The notes: generated by a model from the letters alone, not told the origin. Positions 35,403-46,058 are shown, counted from the stretch's first letter. The stretch: 64,000 nucleotides of DNA from Nocardia sp. NBC_00403 (GCF_036046055.1 NZ_CP107939.1:1302001-1366000); one strand, 5' to 3'. Program-made: numbers and translations.

Positions 35403-36341
35403 ATGACCACAACCACCGCCCCGCGTGCCGCAGGTTCCTACGCGGGCACCCTGGCGCTCACCGCCCTGACCCCGATCGTCTGGGGCTCGACCTATGCCGT
35501 CACGACCGAGTTCCTGCCCCCGGACCGGCCGCTGTTCACCGCGCTCATGCGTGCGCTGCCAGCCGGGCTCGTGCTGCTTGCTCTCACGCGGGTGCTGCCC
35601 CGCGGCATCTGGGTCGGGCGGGCCGCGGTGCTCGGCATCCTCAATATCGGGGCGTTCTTCCCGCTGCTGTTCCTGGCCGCCTACCGGCTGCCGGGCGGTG
35701 TCGCGGGCGTGCTCGGTGCGGTGGCGCCGATGATCGCACTCGGCTTCGCGGCGATGGTGCTCGCGGAGAAGCCGACCGGGCGCAAGATCATCGCCGGTCT
35801 GGTCGGTGTTTTCGGCGTCGCACTCGTGGTGCTGCGGGGCAATGCCCAACTCGACACGCTCGGGGTGATCGCCGGACTCGCCGGCGCCGCGTCGATGTCG
35901 TTGGGCACGGTGCTCACCAAGCGCTGGGGACGGCCCGACGGTGTCGGTCCACTCGCGCTCACCGGCTGGCAGCTCACCGCGGGCGGATTGTTCATCGCGC
36001 CGCTGGCTGTCCTGATCGAGGGCGCGCCGCCCGCGCTCGACGGCCGTGCAGTCGGTGGCTACCTGTACCTCGGCATCATCGGTACCGCGGTGGCGTACTG
36101 GCTGTGGTTCCGCGGCATCTCCCGGGTGCCCGCCACCTCGATCGCCTTCCTCGGACTGCTCAGCCCGGTGTCGGCGGCCGTGATCGGCTGGGTCGCGCTC
36201 GGTCAGGCGCTTACTCCCCTACAGGTCACCGGCATGGTGATCGCCTTGGTCGGCACCCTGCTCGGTCAGCTGGCAGGCAAGCCCGCACCGGCGGCGCTGC
36301 CCGAGGAGCCGGGCACGCAGGTGCCCGTCCCGGCTCGCTAG
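35403..36341 (+). CDS. EamA/DMT family transporter (RhaT/RarD-like exporter)
   Basis: 312 aa with ten hydrophobic helices in two homologous EamA halves (about residues 15-140 and 158-285). It begins with the usual TPIVWGSTYAVTTEFLPPDRP. Family members export small molecules such as amino acids or toxic metabolites. It is divergent from the MarR regulator, which is probably the sensor for the exported compound. The C-terminal 20 residues are polar. Confidence 0.9.
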   Translation: MTTTTAPRAAGSYAGTLALTALTPIVWGSTYAVTTEFLPPDRPLFTALMRALPAGLVLLALTRVLPRGIWVGRAAVLGILNIGAFFPLLFLAAYRLPGGVAGVLGAVAPMIALGFAAMVLAEKPTGRKIIAGLVGVFGVALVVLRGNAQLDTLGVIAGLAGAASMSLGTVLTKRWGRPDGVGPLALTGWQLTAGGLFIAPLAVLIEGAPPALDGRAVGGYLYLGIIGTAVAYWLWFRGISRVPATSIAFLGLLSPVSAAVIGWVALGQALTPLQVTGMVIALVGTLLGQLAGKPAPAALPEEPGTQVPVPAR

Positions 36342-36360
36342 GAGCTCGCCGAGAAAGATA

Positions 36361-36381
36361 TTGACCTTGACGTAACGTCAA
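36361..36381 (+). promoter_or_regulatory. MerR-type promoter with 15-bp palindrome
   Basis: A -35-like TTGACC is followed at once by TTGACGTAACGTCAA, a perfect 7-1-7 inverted repeat lying in the spacer region, which is the usual place for MerR-family operators. It lies 44 bp upstream of the TipA-like gene. Confidence 0.75.
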
Positions 36382-36424
36382 CTTGCAAGCTGGTAACTAC
36401 CGACGAGAACGAAGGGAAAGGGTT

Positions 36425-37198
36425 ATGACATCGGCCACCCGCAGCGGCGAATGGTCCATCCAGGACCTGGCCAAGGCGGCAGGCACCACCAGCCGGACGC
36501 TGCGCCACTACGGGCAGCTCGGGCTACTGCTACCGAGCCGAATCGGCGCCAACGGGTACCGCTACTACGACCAGAACTCCCTGGTGCGGCTGCAACGCAT
36601 CCTGCTGCTGCGAGAACTCGGCCTCGGCTTGCCTGCCATCGCCGAAGTTCTCAACGGACACCAGGACACCACCGCCGCACTGCGCGCGCACCTGGAACTG
36701 CTACGGCAGGAACAGGATCGGATCCGGCGCCAGATCGAATCGGTGACCACCACGCTGCACAAGACGGAACGAGGTGAACAACTCATGGCAGCAGAAGTTT
36801 TCGACGGCTTCGACCACACCAAGTACAAGGATGAGGTGATCGAACGCTGGGGCAAGGACGCCTATGAGAGCGGTGACCGTTGGTGGCGTTCGCTGAGTGA
36901 GGCCGACAAGATGGCATACCAGCAAACGCATATCGACATCGCGGCCGACTACGGCCGCGCGCGCGCCGCAGGGCGCACCCCCGACAGTGACGAGGTCCAG
37001 GCCATCGCGCAACGGCACCGTGACTGGCTCGGCGACGGCTGGCATGGCCGTCAGCTCACTGCCGAAGCCTTCATCGGTCTCGGCGAAATGTATGTCGCCG
37101 ATATGCGGTTCCGGAAGAACTACGACGTACACGGCGAGGGCATAGCCGAATTCGTGCGTGACGCGATGAAGGTCTACGCCGAGCACCGGCTGCGGTAG
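36425..37198 (+). CDS. MerR family regulator with TipAS ligand-binding domain
   Basis: 257 aa. The N-terminal MerR DNA-binding part (SIQDLAKAAGTTSRTLRHYGQLGLL, then GANGYRYYDQNSLVRLQRI) is followed by a dimerisation helix. A TipAS-type globin-like domain starts at about residue 140 (YKDEVIERWG, DRWWRSLSEADK, GLGEMYVADMRFRKNYD). TipA-like regulators activate transcription after binding thiopeptides or other drugs. ATG 36425 is preceded by AAGGGAAAGGGTT. Probably autoregulated through the palindrome at 36367-36381. Confidence 0.92.
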   Translation: MTSATRSGEWSIQDLAKAAGTTSRTLRHYGQLGLLLPSRIGANGYRYYDQNSLVRLQRILLLRELGLGLPAIAEVLNGHQDTTAALRAHLELLRQEQDRIRRQIESVTTTLHKTERGEQLMAAEVFDGFDHTKYKDEVIERWGKDAYESGDRWWRSLSEADKMAYQQTHIDIAADYGRARAAGRTPDSDEVQAIAQRHRDWLGDGWHGRQLTAEAFIGLGEMYVADMRFRKNYDVHGEGIAEFVRDAMKVYAEHRLR

Positions 37199-37227
37199 CC
37201 GGAAACTATTCGGTCGCAACAAGGTAG

Positions 37228-37259
37228 AGCGCCCGCATGTCACAGGACATGCGGGCGCT
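37228..37259 (+). terminator. Terminator of the MerR gene
   Basis: AGCGCCCGCATGTC (37228-37241) pairs with its complement at 37246-37259 around ACAG, followed by TTCGG. It starts 30 bp after the stop. Confidence 0.8.
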
Positions 37260-37441
37260 TTCGGCTTGGATGCGGCAGTAGAAGCGCGCGGGCGGGTTGT
37301 TCGGTAGACCATCCCTGGGGTAGGCGCTCGAATATCGAGTGCCACTCGGCGGTGACTGTGTCGGCGGGAGGGGTCCACGCCGAGCGCTCGATTCGAGTGC
37401 TCGCGGAGGGTAGAGTTCGCCGGCAGGGACGAGGGGGCTCG

Positions 37442-38020
37442 ATGAACTATCCGTATGGTCACGCAGGGAATCCGCAGCACATCTATCCGCAGGTGCCCGG
37501 CTATCCACAGCAGCCCGGCTACCCGCCGCCGTACAGCTACCAGCCACGGCCCGGCGGCGGAACTGCCATCACCGCGGGGATACTGGCGCTGATCGGTGGT
37601 GTGCAGAACACGATCAGCACGGTGTTCGCGTTACTGGATTGGCGGGACCATCACGGTCCGCTCACCGCGAGGGACGGCTCTATCGCATCCACTCGGGTCC
37701 GGCTCGACACCGTCTACACCGTGTGGTTCGGTGGCGTCGGACTCATCGCGTTTCTGCTGGTCCTCGGTGCCGTTCTGCTGTTGTGTCGCAAGCAGACCGG
37801 AAGGATCATGGTGATTCTCGGAGCGGTTCTGGCATTGTTCGTCGCCGCCCTCCCGATATTCGGCGTCGGCGCCCTCGGTGGCATCGACGCGCTCGCCGAT
37901 TCCGATCTTGCGATGGTTGTTGCGATCGGCGCGGGCCCTCCGCTGCTCACCTTGATTCTGGCCACGTGGAGTTCGACAGGCCGCTGGATCGCTGCGGGCC
38001 GCTTGCCGCGATACCCGTAG
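37442..38020 (+). CDS. Small membrane protein with Pro/Tyr-rich N-terminus (family member 1)
   Basis: 192 aa. The first 45 residues are rich in Pro, Tyr and Gln (MNYPYGHAGNPQ, PGYPQQPGYPPPYSYQP). Four hydrophobic helices follow, starting at GGGTAITAGILALIGG and ending before STGRWIAAGRLP. The same layout occurs in the two genes downstream, so this is a local paralogous family. ATG 37442 follows GACGAGGGGGCTC. Function unknown. Confidence 0.75.
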   Translation: MNYPYGHAGNPQHIYPQVPGYPQQPGYPPPYSYQPRPGGGTAITAGILALIGGVQNTISTVFALLDWRDHHGPLTARDGSIASTRVRLDTVYTVWFGGVGLIAFLLVLGAVLLLCRKQTGRIMVILGAVLALFVAALPIFGVGALGGIDALADSDLAMVVAIGAGPPLLTLILATWSSTGRWIAAGRLPRYP

Positions 38021-38079
38021 CTGTTTCCGGGCTACCTGGATGTCCAGTGGGGACACCGATCACCGACTACGGTCGAGCT

Positions 38080-38655
38080 GTGGATGCCACTGTGAATTCG
38101 GGCGCAGCCCCGTACTCGGAACCGAGCGGAGTGTCGGCGACGGCGGCGGGGGTCCTCGGCCTTGTCCTCGGTGCGAGCAACCTGATCGGCGCGGGCATGC
38201 TGCTGATCGCTTTCCGCAGCGACCCGGACGAATTCGACAACTCCCTCACCATCTTCGCGACCCTCGGCGCCCTGCTGCTGGCCTTCGCGCTGATCTACGG
38301 CGCAATCCTGCTGTTCCGCCGTGACGAGACCGGCCGCTATACCCTCACCGTCGCTTCGGGCCTGATGATCGCCATCGCCCTTGCCGCCCTTGCCTGTTCG
38401 CTCACCCACCACGAATTCAGCTACGGCATCCACTGGTTCGACGAAGGGACCCGCGCCGCCGACGCCCTCCAGTCGACATTCGGCCTGGTCGGCACCCTCA
38501 CGGCCCTCGTTCACACGGACTGGCTCGCCGGCCTGACCGCAATGGTCGTCCCTCTCCTCACCTTCCTCACCGCGAAATCGAGCTACACCGCCCGTTGGGT
38601 AGCGGCACCCCCTCGCCGCCGCGCCGTTCCACATCCGGACGAGTCGGCCTACTGA
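38080..38655 (+). CDS. Small four-helix membrane protein (family member 2)
   Basis: 191 aa from GTG 38080; the start is uncertain because no good Shine-Dalgarno sequence precedes it. It lacks the Pro/Tyr-rich leader. The four-helix core matches member 1: ATAAGVLGLVLGASNLIGAG, ALLLAFALIYGAILLFRRDETGRY, and the closing YTARWVAAPPR. Function unknown. Confidence 0.65.
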   Translation: MDATVNSGAAPYSEPSGVSATAAGVLGLVLGASNLIGAGMLLIAFRSDPDEFDNSLTIFATLGALLLAFALIYGAILLFRRDETGRYTLTVASGLMIAIALAALACSLTHHEFSYGIHWFDEGTRAADALQSTFGLVGTLTALVHTDWLAGLTAMVVPLLTFLTAKSSYTARWVAAPPRRRAVPHPDESAY

Positions 38656-38832
38656 CGGCCGCCTGCCCCGGTGTACGGCCAACCGCCACAGTATCCCCAC
38701 TGCTGACGGTCGGCATCGATCGTCATTGGTTGCGGCGCAACGGTATTCCGCGAGCCGCTCACGACTCAGGTGTGCGGGCTGCCGAAACCAGCCAGAGAAT
38801 AGTAGGGTTCTCGATCGAGTCAAGGGGGTTGC

Positions 38833-39566
38833 ATGGGTTATCCGTATGGCCAACCGGGATTTCCGGACGGTCGGCAGTTGCCACCCGGCTATCCGCCGCA
38901 GGCTTCCACCGGGGCGGCACCGGTATCGCCGCTGGGGTACTAGCGTTGGTCGCCGGGGGTTTGATCGCGCTCGGTGCCGCCGCGGCGCTCGCCGATATCG
39001 GCGTCGGGTATCTCTTCGTGATGCTCCCCGAGATTCGATTCAGCGCTATCGTCTCCGAACTCCTCGGTTTCCTGCTGACTCTCGGCGGCATACTGTTGCT
39101 GCGTCGATCGGCGGCCGGGCGGGTCTTGGTGATCCTCGGCGGCATCCTGGCCCTGGTCACCCTGGGTTTCAGCGTTGCGCTGTTCCAGTTTCTCGGGCCG
39201 CTGCCTGCCGTAGGCATGTCCCTGATGCTTACCACGGTGACACTTGCGGCGGTCACCCCTACAGGCCGCTGGATCGCAGCTGGTAGCCAGCCCGGAACTC
39301 AGCCGCCCGCGTCGGCCTACGGCCAGCCGCCTGCTTACGGTCAACCAGCCGCTTATGGTCAGTCACCGGCCTACCCCCAACCCCTTCCCTCGCATCATCA
39401 GCCCGCACCACAGCCGTACGGCCAGCCTCCCGCTTATGGTCAGCCCGCGCCTTTGTACAGCCAAGCCGGCGCAGGACAGGGTCTGCCTGCCGCATCGCTC
39501 TACGGTCAGCCGCCGCAGCACCCGTATCCACAGACGCCTGGCTACGACCAGCCTCCGAGCCAGTAG
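38833..39566 (+). pseudogene. Frameshifted member 3 of the small membrane-protein family
   Basis: The gene starts at ATG 38833 with MGYPYGQPGFPDGRQ and a Pro/Tyr leader like member 1. That frame hits TAG at 38941. The four-helix core that should follow (RGGTGIAAGVLALVAGG onward) and the long tail are in another frame. The tail has repeated YGQPPAYGQP units and ends at 39566. A single-base indel near 38900-38925 would restore one protein of about 245 aa. Both parts show coding character, so this is either a recent mutation or a sequencing error; programmed frameshifting is possible but there is no slippery run at the junction. Confidence 0.65.
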
Positions 39567-39868
39567 TCGCCTCTCATCAGTCCTGAACATTCGCTCTGCG
39601 GAGATGCTGGTCGGTCCTGCCACTGTCATCCCGCGAGGCCTCGGTCAGTTGCGTACGGCCGGCCCGGCGCGTCGCCTGCCGCCGCTCCATACGCCCAGCC
39701 TCCCCCAGGTCTCCGGCTACGGCACCCCCGGTTCAGCAGCCCCCGTATACCCGTACTGAGTACCAGCCTGATGCCGAGGCGCTCTCGCGCCGTCACTGAC
39801 CGTCGGTCACCCATACGACGGGTCACGGTCGGCTGAACCAGGTTGCGGCCGAGCGCCTTTCGATTCGC
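39567..39868. other. Gap with a possible decayed Pro/Tyr-rich tail
   Basis: About 300 bp. Around 39649-39760 short frames encode AYGRPGASPAAAPYAQPPPG and then, in another frame, SGYGTPGSAAPVYPY followed by a stop. They resemble the tail of the family upstream and may be the remnant of a further copy. No intact gene is visible. Confidence 0.35.
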
Positions 39869-40495
39869 TCAGCCGCGCATTGCCTGTATCAGTTGGTCCT
39901 CGGTGATCGGTGGGACCGGGAGTGGGTGGGCGGCGGAGGCGCGGAGGCCGTCGAGGATCAGGGCCAGGTGGCGGCGCCAGAGGTCGGGGGCCACGGTTGC
40001 GGTGGCTTCGACTATGCGGGTGTGGGACCAGGTGATGAAGGCGATGTCTTCCAGGACCCAGTCGGGACGCAGGACACCGGCTTCCTGTGCGCGGATGATG
40101 ATTCGGCGCATCAGGCCGTGGCCGTGTTCCTGGGCGTGCGCGATGGCGGCGCTGGGGGCTGCGCGCAGTGACAGGTCGCTGAGTAGGCGGTCACTCGCTT
40201 GGAGTTCGCAGACCTTCTCGACGAGGTAGGTGAAGGCGTCCCAGGGGTCGTCGATGGCGATGGCCTGTTCGGCGATGCGTCCGCCTGCTTCGATGCGGTC
40301 TTCGACGGCGGCGGCGATGAGGTCGTCGCGGGTGGGGAAGCGGTTGTAGAGGGTGCCGATGGCGACGCCGGCGCGGGCGGCGACCTCCTTCAGGGGTGCG
40401 TCGAGACCGCGTTCTTCGAACACTTCCCTGGCAGCAGTCACGAGCGCGTCCCTATTTCGGCGGGCGTCGCTGCGTAACGGCTTGTCCTCGGGCAT
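39869..40495 (-). CDS. TetR/AcrR family transcriptional regulator
   Basis: 208 aa. The HTH region spans about residues 10-60 (RDALVTAAREVFEERGLDAPL, then VAARAGVAIGTLYNRFPTRDDL) and is followed by a helical C-terminal domain of the SCO4850/QacR-like kind. Divergent from an SDR-like gene, with an inverted repeat between them, so it probably represses that gene and itself. Ligand unknown. Confidence 0.92.
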   Translation of the reverse strand: MPEDKPLRSDARRNRDALVTAAREVFEERGLDAPLKEVAARAGVAIGTLYNRFPTRDDLIAAAVEDRIEAGGRIAEQAIAIDDPWDAFTYLVEKVCELQASDRLLSDLSLRAAPSAAIAHAQEHGHGLMRRIIIRAQEAGVLRPDWVLEDIAFITWSHTRIVEATATVAPDLWRRHLALILDGLRASAAHPLPVPPITEDQLIQAMRG

Positions 40496-40538
40496 TCGCC
40501 GATCCTACAAATCTGCTGCTCGATTTATCTTGAGCATA

Positions 40539-40575
40539 GGTTCAAGTTAATGCTACGGTCACATGAACTTGAACC
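40539..40575. promoter_or_regulatory. Inverted repeat in the TetR/SDR divergent promoter
   Basis: GGTTCAAGTT (40539-40548) and its exact complement AACTTGAACC (40566-40575), 17 bp apart. TTGAGCA and TGACTCAA lie outside them. This is a good candidate for the TetR operator. Confidence 0.65.
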
Positions 40576-40601
40576 ATGACTCAACTTAGTGAGGTAGTGG
40601 C

Positions 40602-41324
40602 ATGACGAAGACGATCGCGATATTCGGGTTCGGGCCGGGGCTCGGCATGGGGACCGGGCGGCGGTTCGGCCGCGAGGGCTTCCGGGTCGCGGTGATCGGC
40701 CGGAATCCGGACAAGGCCGCGCAGTACGTCGAGGAGCTGGCCGCGGAAGGCATCGAGGCTGCCGCCTTTCCCGCGGATCTCACCGACGAAGCGCAGCTGC
40801 GTGGTGTGGTCGAGGACATCACCGGCACGTTCGGGCAGATCGACGTCGCGCTGCACGGCGCGGCAGCCGACATGGCCGACCGGACCCCGACCACGCTGGA
40901 CGTGGACGCGGCAGCCTTGCGCGTCCCGCTCGAACTGAAGCTCTACTCGCCGATCTGGATGACTCGCGCGCTCGCGCCCGCGATGGTCGAGCGTGGTGCG
41001 GGCACCTTGCTCTTCTCCTCCGGGTCGTCGGACCGGTTTGTGCTGCCCTATCTGTCCAACTTCGGCGTCATCCTCGGCGCACAGCGCACCTATATCCGCC
41101 AACTCGAAGTCGAACTCGCGGGCACCGGCGTCTATGTCGGACTGCTCAACATCGGCGTGCTGATCGGCAACAGCAAGGCCGAACGCATCGTCGACGAGCA
41201 TCCCGAGCTGGTGCCGCCCGGTGTCGAGATCGCCAGAATGGGCAATGACGAACTGGGCGAACATTATTGGCGCATGTACACCGAGCGCACCGAGGTCGAG
41301 GTGGAGGTCGGCTTCCCCGAGTGA
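40602..41324 (+). CDS. Short-chain dehydrogenase-like protein with substituted active site
   Basis: 240 aa with a Rossmann fold: N-terminal IAIFGFGPGLGMGTGRRF (cofactor loop), the DLTD motif and LLFSSGSS carrying the catalytic-type Ser. The YxxxK motif expected about 14 residues later is replaced by F-G-V-I-L (NFGVILGAQRTY), so both Tyr and Lys are missing. It may bind NAD(P) without classical SDR chemistry. Divergent from the TetR gene and probably controlled by it. Confidence 0.8.
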   Translation: MTKTIAIFGFGPGLGMGTGRRFGREGFRVAVIGRNPDKAAQYVEELAAEGIEAAAFPADLTDEAQLRGVVEDITGTFGQIDVALHGAAADMADRTPTTLDVDAAALRVPLELKLYSPIWMTRALAPAMVERGAGTLLFSSGSSDRFVLPYLSNFGVILGAQRTYIRQLEVELAGTGVYVGLLNIGVLIGNSKAERIVDEHPELVPPGVEIARMGNDELGEHYWRMYTERTEVEVEVGFPE

Positions 41325-41346
41325 CGTGGGTTCGTCCGAGCAGTGA

Positions 41347-42570
41347 TTACACCGCGCACATCGACTGCATGACGCCCTTCATGACCGGCGCGCCATAGGT
41401 CGTCGGGGCGAAGGCGAGGGTCTGCACGATCGACAGCGGGGTCGTGACCGACGCCGCGACGCCGGTGAACCCGAGCACCGTGGTGCCCGCGGTCAGCAGC
41501 AAGCTGGTTACATCCAAGGCCAACGTCGCGAGGTCGAAGGCATGCTCGACGCGAACCTCGGACAGCGGCACAGTGTCGAGCGCCTTGCCCTCGTAGATGC
41601 CGAAGCCGAGGTTGGTGAGGAAGGTCAGCGGGCCGTAATCCATCGCGCTGACCAACGGGCCGAGCTCTTCGGTGCGGCGCAGCAGTGCGATCTCGGCGAC
41701 GCGGGTTTCGCGCAGGAAGTTTTGCACGGAGTCGGCGGCGGCGTTCATGGCCGGACGGTCCAGCGGCAGGTCGGCGTGCTCGAGGAAGTTTCGGGTGCGT
41801 TCGACCAAGGTGTGGGTGGTCAGCTCGGCCAGCGGCGTGCAGGAGCCGTCGGCGCGGATCAGGGTATTGGCGAGATCCACAATGGGCGCGGGCACTTCGA
41901 CGCGCTCGGTGCCGATCTCGGATTCGTCGAGCACCAGCTTGGGGTAGGCGTTCGGCGTGGCGCAGTTGGCGGCGATGAAGTCCTGCACCTTGCGTGCCAG
42001 CAGCTTCACACCGTTGAACGCCGCGCCGACCACCGGCTTCAGGAGGAAACCGACGCTGGGCACCAAGCTCGCTGCCAGCTGGGTCGGGATCTTCACGATT
42101 CGGGTAGCGAGGACGAACATCTCGATCGCGTCGTTCACGGTGAGCCGCGACACCGAGATGGTGGTGTCGAGCCGCCCGGTGCGCACCGCGTCGAGGCCGT
42201 TGACCAGGTAGGTGACGATCGGATCGTCCAGGAACTCCAGCCGTCCACCTGCCGTGGCCGGATCGATCGGCAGCCCATCTCGATGGACTCGAACCGCGGC
42301 GATGGTGGCGCGGAAGTCGGTGACGGTGCGGTCGAAGTCGCCGAGCCGGTCGATCGGAACCATGGTGCGCACGGCGGTCGCGGCGGCAGTCACCACATCG
42401 TCGAAGGTCGGCGCGCCCGTCACGCACAGCCCCGCGCCGTCGCCGATCGGTGTGCCTGCCAGCGAGTCGGCCTCGGCGGCCTGCGCGGTGGGGACGAGGA
42501 CCGCGCTGCCGAGGACGGCGAACAGGGCGAGAAGCCCGATGAGTGGGGCGAGGGGGCGTGGCATCCGCAT
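41347..42570 (-). CDS. Secreted protein of unknown function
   Basis: 407 aa. A clear signal peptide (PLAPLIGLLALFAVLGSAVLVPTAQA, cleavage about residue 31) is followed by an all-helical body. Several hydrophobic stretches near residues 165-190 and 345-380 could be amphipathic or membrane-associated. Three cysteines are exported (GLCVTG, ANCATP, GSCTPL) and one is at the C-terminus. I do not recognise the family. It converges with the SDR gene and is divergent from glf. ATG 42570 follows GGAAGACCTCGCAC. Confidence 0.7.
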   Translation of the reverse strand: MRMPRPLAPLIGLLALFAVLGSAVLVPTAQAAEADSLAGTPIGDGAGLCVTGAPTFDDVVTAAATAVRTMVPIDRLGDFDRTVTDFRATIAAVRVHRDGLPIDPATAGGRLEFLDDPIVTYLVNGLDAVRTGRLDTTISVSRLTVNDAIEMFVLATRIVKIPTQLAASLVPSVGFLLKPVVGAAFNGVKLLARKVQDFIAANCATPNAYPKLVLDESEIGTERVEVPAPIVDLANTLIRADGSCTPLAELTTHTLVERTRNFLEHADLPLDRPAMNAAADSVQNFLRETRVAEIALLRRTEELGPLVSAMDYGPLTFLTNLGFGIYEGKALDTVPLSEVRVEHAFDLATLALDVTSLLLTAGTTVLGFTGVAASVTTPLSIVQTLAFAPTTYGAPVMKGVMQSMCAV

Positions 42571-42666
42571 GTGCGAGGTCTTCCGGTCGATCGGGCGATG
42601 GTGCGGCTCGAACCGGCATCCGACAACAAACTGGACGTCCGCTCAATTCGAGTGCCTATGTAATAG

Positions 42667-44043
<1,377 letters not shown>

Positions 44044-44124
44044 ATGAGTCACACTCGCGAAGCCCGGCTCGTCGAAGCCGACCGGGTGCGGGTGACCCGC
44101 ACTGAGACCGAAAGTAACGGATGA
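44044..44124 (+). CDS. 26-codon ORF between glf and glfT2
   Basis: ATG 44044 directly follows the glf TAG, with GAGG from the end of glf at good distance. The ORF ends in a TGA that overlaps the glfT2 ATG (ATGA). The product (MSHTREARLVEADRVRV...) is charged, without a membrane helix. It gives unbroken translation across the 77-nt gap between two galactan genes. It may be a real small protein, a coupling ORF or chance. Confidence 0.4.
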   Translation: MSHTREARLVEADRVRVTRTETESNG

Positions 44125-46058
44125 CCTCCCAGTCGATCTTGGAAGATATGACCACCGAAACCCGCGCGAAGTCGCTGCTACAGCGCATCATCCTGCCCAG
44201 GCCGGGTGAGCCGCTGGACGTGCGCACCCTCTACGTCGAGGAGTCGGCGACCAACGCACGCCGCGCGCACGCCGCCACCCGCACCTCGCTGTCGGTCGGC
44301 GCGGAATCGGAGGTGTCGTTCTGCACCTACTTCAACGCACTGCCCGCGAGCTACTGGCGGCGCTGGAGCATCCTGGAATCGGTGGTGCTGCGGCTGGAGC
44401 TGGCCGGACACGGCCGCGTCGACGTCTACCGCTCGAAGGCGGACGGCTCGCGAATCCACGTGCAGGGCAAGGAGTTCGCCGTCGCGCCCGGCACCGAATC
44501 GGTGCACGTCGAGTTCGAGACCGATCTCGGCCCGTTCGAGGACGGCGGCTGGATCTGGTTCGACATCACCACCGACACGGCGGTCACGCTGCTGGCGGGC
44601 GGCTGGTACGCCCCGATCGAAGCGCCGGGCGACGGCAGCATCGCGGTCGGCATGCCCACCTTCAACCGGCCGACCGACGCGGTGAAAACCCTCGGTGCCC
44701 TCGGGGCCGATCCACTGGTGCTCGAGAAGATCAAGGCCGTCATCATCCCTGATCAGGGCACCCGCAAGGTGGTCGACGAGCCCGGCTTCACCGAGGCCGC
44801 CGCGGTGCTCGGCGACCGGCTCGCCATCTACAACCAGCCCAACCTCGGCGGCTCGGGCGGCTACAGCCGGGTGATGTACGAGGCGCTGAAGACCACCGAC
44901 GCCCAGTACATCGTCTACATGGACGACGACATCGAGATCGAGCCCGACTCGATCCTGCGCGCACTGGCCTTCGCCCGTTTCGCCAAGTCACCGGTCCTGG
45001 TCGGCGGGCAGATGCTCAACCTGCAGGAGCGCTCGCACCTGCATGTCATGGGCGAGGTCGTCGACCGCGGCATCTTCATGTGGACTGCGGCGCCGAATGT
45101 CGAGTACGACCACGACTTCTCGAAGTACCCGCTGAAGGACCGCGACAACTCCAAGCTGCTGCACCGACGCATCGACGTCGACTTCAACGGCTGGTGGACC
45201 TGTGTCATCCCGCGGCAGGTCGCCGAGGAGCTCGGTCAGCCGCTGCCGCTGTTCCTCAAGTGGGACGACGCCGAATACGGTCTGCGTGCCCGTGCCGCCG
45301 GATACCCGACGGTCACCCTGCCCGGCGCCGCCGTCTGGCATATGGCCTGGAGCGACAAGGACGACGCCATCGATTGGCAGGCGTACTTCCACCTGCGCAA
45401 CCGCCTGGTCGTCGCCTCGCTGCACCTGCCGGGCAATGGCCGCGCCATGGTGGTGAACACGGTCAAGGCGACCATGAAACACCTGTTGTGCCTGGAGTAT
45501 TCGACGGTCGCCATCCAGAACCTGGCGATTCGTGACTTCCTCGCGGGCCCGGAGCGGCTGTTCCAGCTGCTGCCGAGCGCCCTCGGCGCGGTGCATGAGC
45601 TGCGCAAGCAATACCCCGACGCGGTGATCCTGCCCTCGTCCACCGAACTACCGCTGGCCAGCCACATCGGTGTCGGCGCGGTCGGCGAACCTGCCAGCCC
45701 GATCGCCAAGGTGGTCCGGCTCGCCAAGGGCCTCGTGCACAGCGTGCGGCCCGCCCAGCCCGAGCACCACGAGCGTCCGCAGCTGAATGTGCCGACCCTG
45801 GACGCGCGGTGGTTCCTGCTCTCGCAGGTCGACGGCGTCACGGTCACCACCGCCGACGGCCGCGGCGTCGTCTACCGCAAGCGCGATCCACGGCAGGCCC
45901 TCGGCCTGTTCAAGGAGGCCATGCGGCTGCGCAAGGAGCTGGCCGCGCGCTTCCCGGAGATGCAGGAGCGCTACCGCGCCGCCCATCCGCAGTTGACCAG
46001 CACCGCCGCGTGGGAGAACGCCTTCGGCATCGGCGACACGAAAGGCACGCAGCAGTGA
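44121..46058 (+). CDS. glfT2: Galactofuranosyltransferase GlfT2
   Basis: 645 aa, close to the 637 aa of Rv3808c. An N-terminal beta-barrel domain (ILPRPGEPLDVRTLYVEE to VTLLAGGWYAP) precedes a GT-A domain. The metal-binding DDD is at residues 268-270, WDDAEYG carries Asp382-383 and WHMAW carries His407; all three features are needed for catalysis in the mycobacterial enzyme. It polymerises galactan on the lipid carrier with alternating beta-(1-5) and beta-(1-6) links, using the UDP-Galf made by Glf. An internal ATG at 44148 matches the mycobacterial start better but has a poorly spaced ribosome-binding site. Confidence 0.95.
   Translation: MTSQSILEDMTTETRAKSLLQRIILPRPGEPLDVRTLYVEESATNARRAHAATRTSLSVGAESEVSFCTYFNALPASYWRRWSILESVVLRLELAGHGRVDVYRSKADGSRIHVQGKEFAVAPGTESVHVEFETDLGPFEDGGWIWFDITTDTAVTLLAGGWYAPIEAPGDGSIAVGMPTFNRPTDAVKTLGALGADPLVLEKIKAVIIPDQGTRKVVDEPGFTEAAAVLGDRLAIYNQPNLGGSGGYSRVMYEALKTTDAQYIVYMDDDIEIEPDSILRALAFARFAKSPVLVGGQMLNLQERSHLHVMGEVVDRGIFMWTAAPNVEYDHDFSKYPLKDRDNSKLLHRRIDVDFNGWWTCVIPRQVAEELGQPLPLFLKWDDAEYGLRARAAGYPTVTLPGAAVWHMAWSDKDDAIDWQAYFHLRNRLVVASLHLPGNGRAMVVNTVKATMKHLLCLEYSTVAIQNLAIRDFLAGPERLFQLLPSALGAVHELRKQYPDAVILPSSTELPLASHIGVGAVGEPASPIAKVVRLAKGLVHSVRPAQPEHHERPQLNVPTLDARWFLLSQVDGVTVTTADGRGVVYRKRDPRQALGLFKEAMRLRKELAARFPEMQERYRAAHPQLTSTAAWENAFGIGDTKGTQQ

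Noticed and set aside
44148..44150. ATG 44148 as the start of glfT2
   Set aside because: It fits the mycobacterial N-terminus, but its purine-rich leader is only 2 nt from the ATG, whereas ATG 44121 is coupled to the ORF before it. Left as an alternative.
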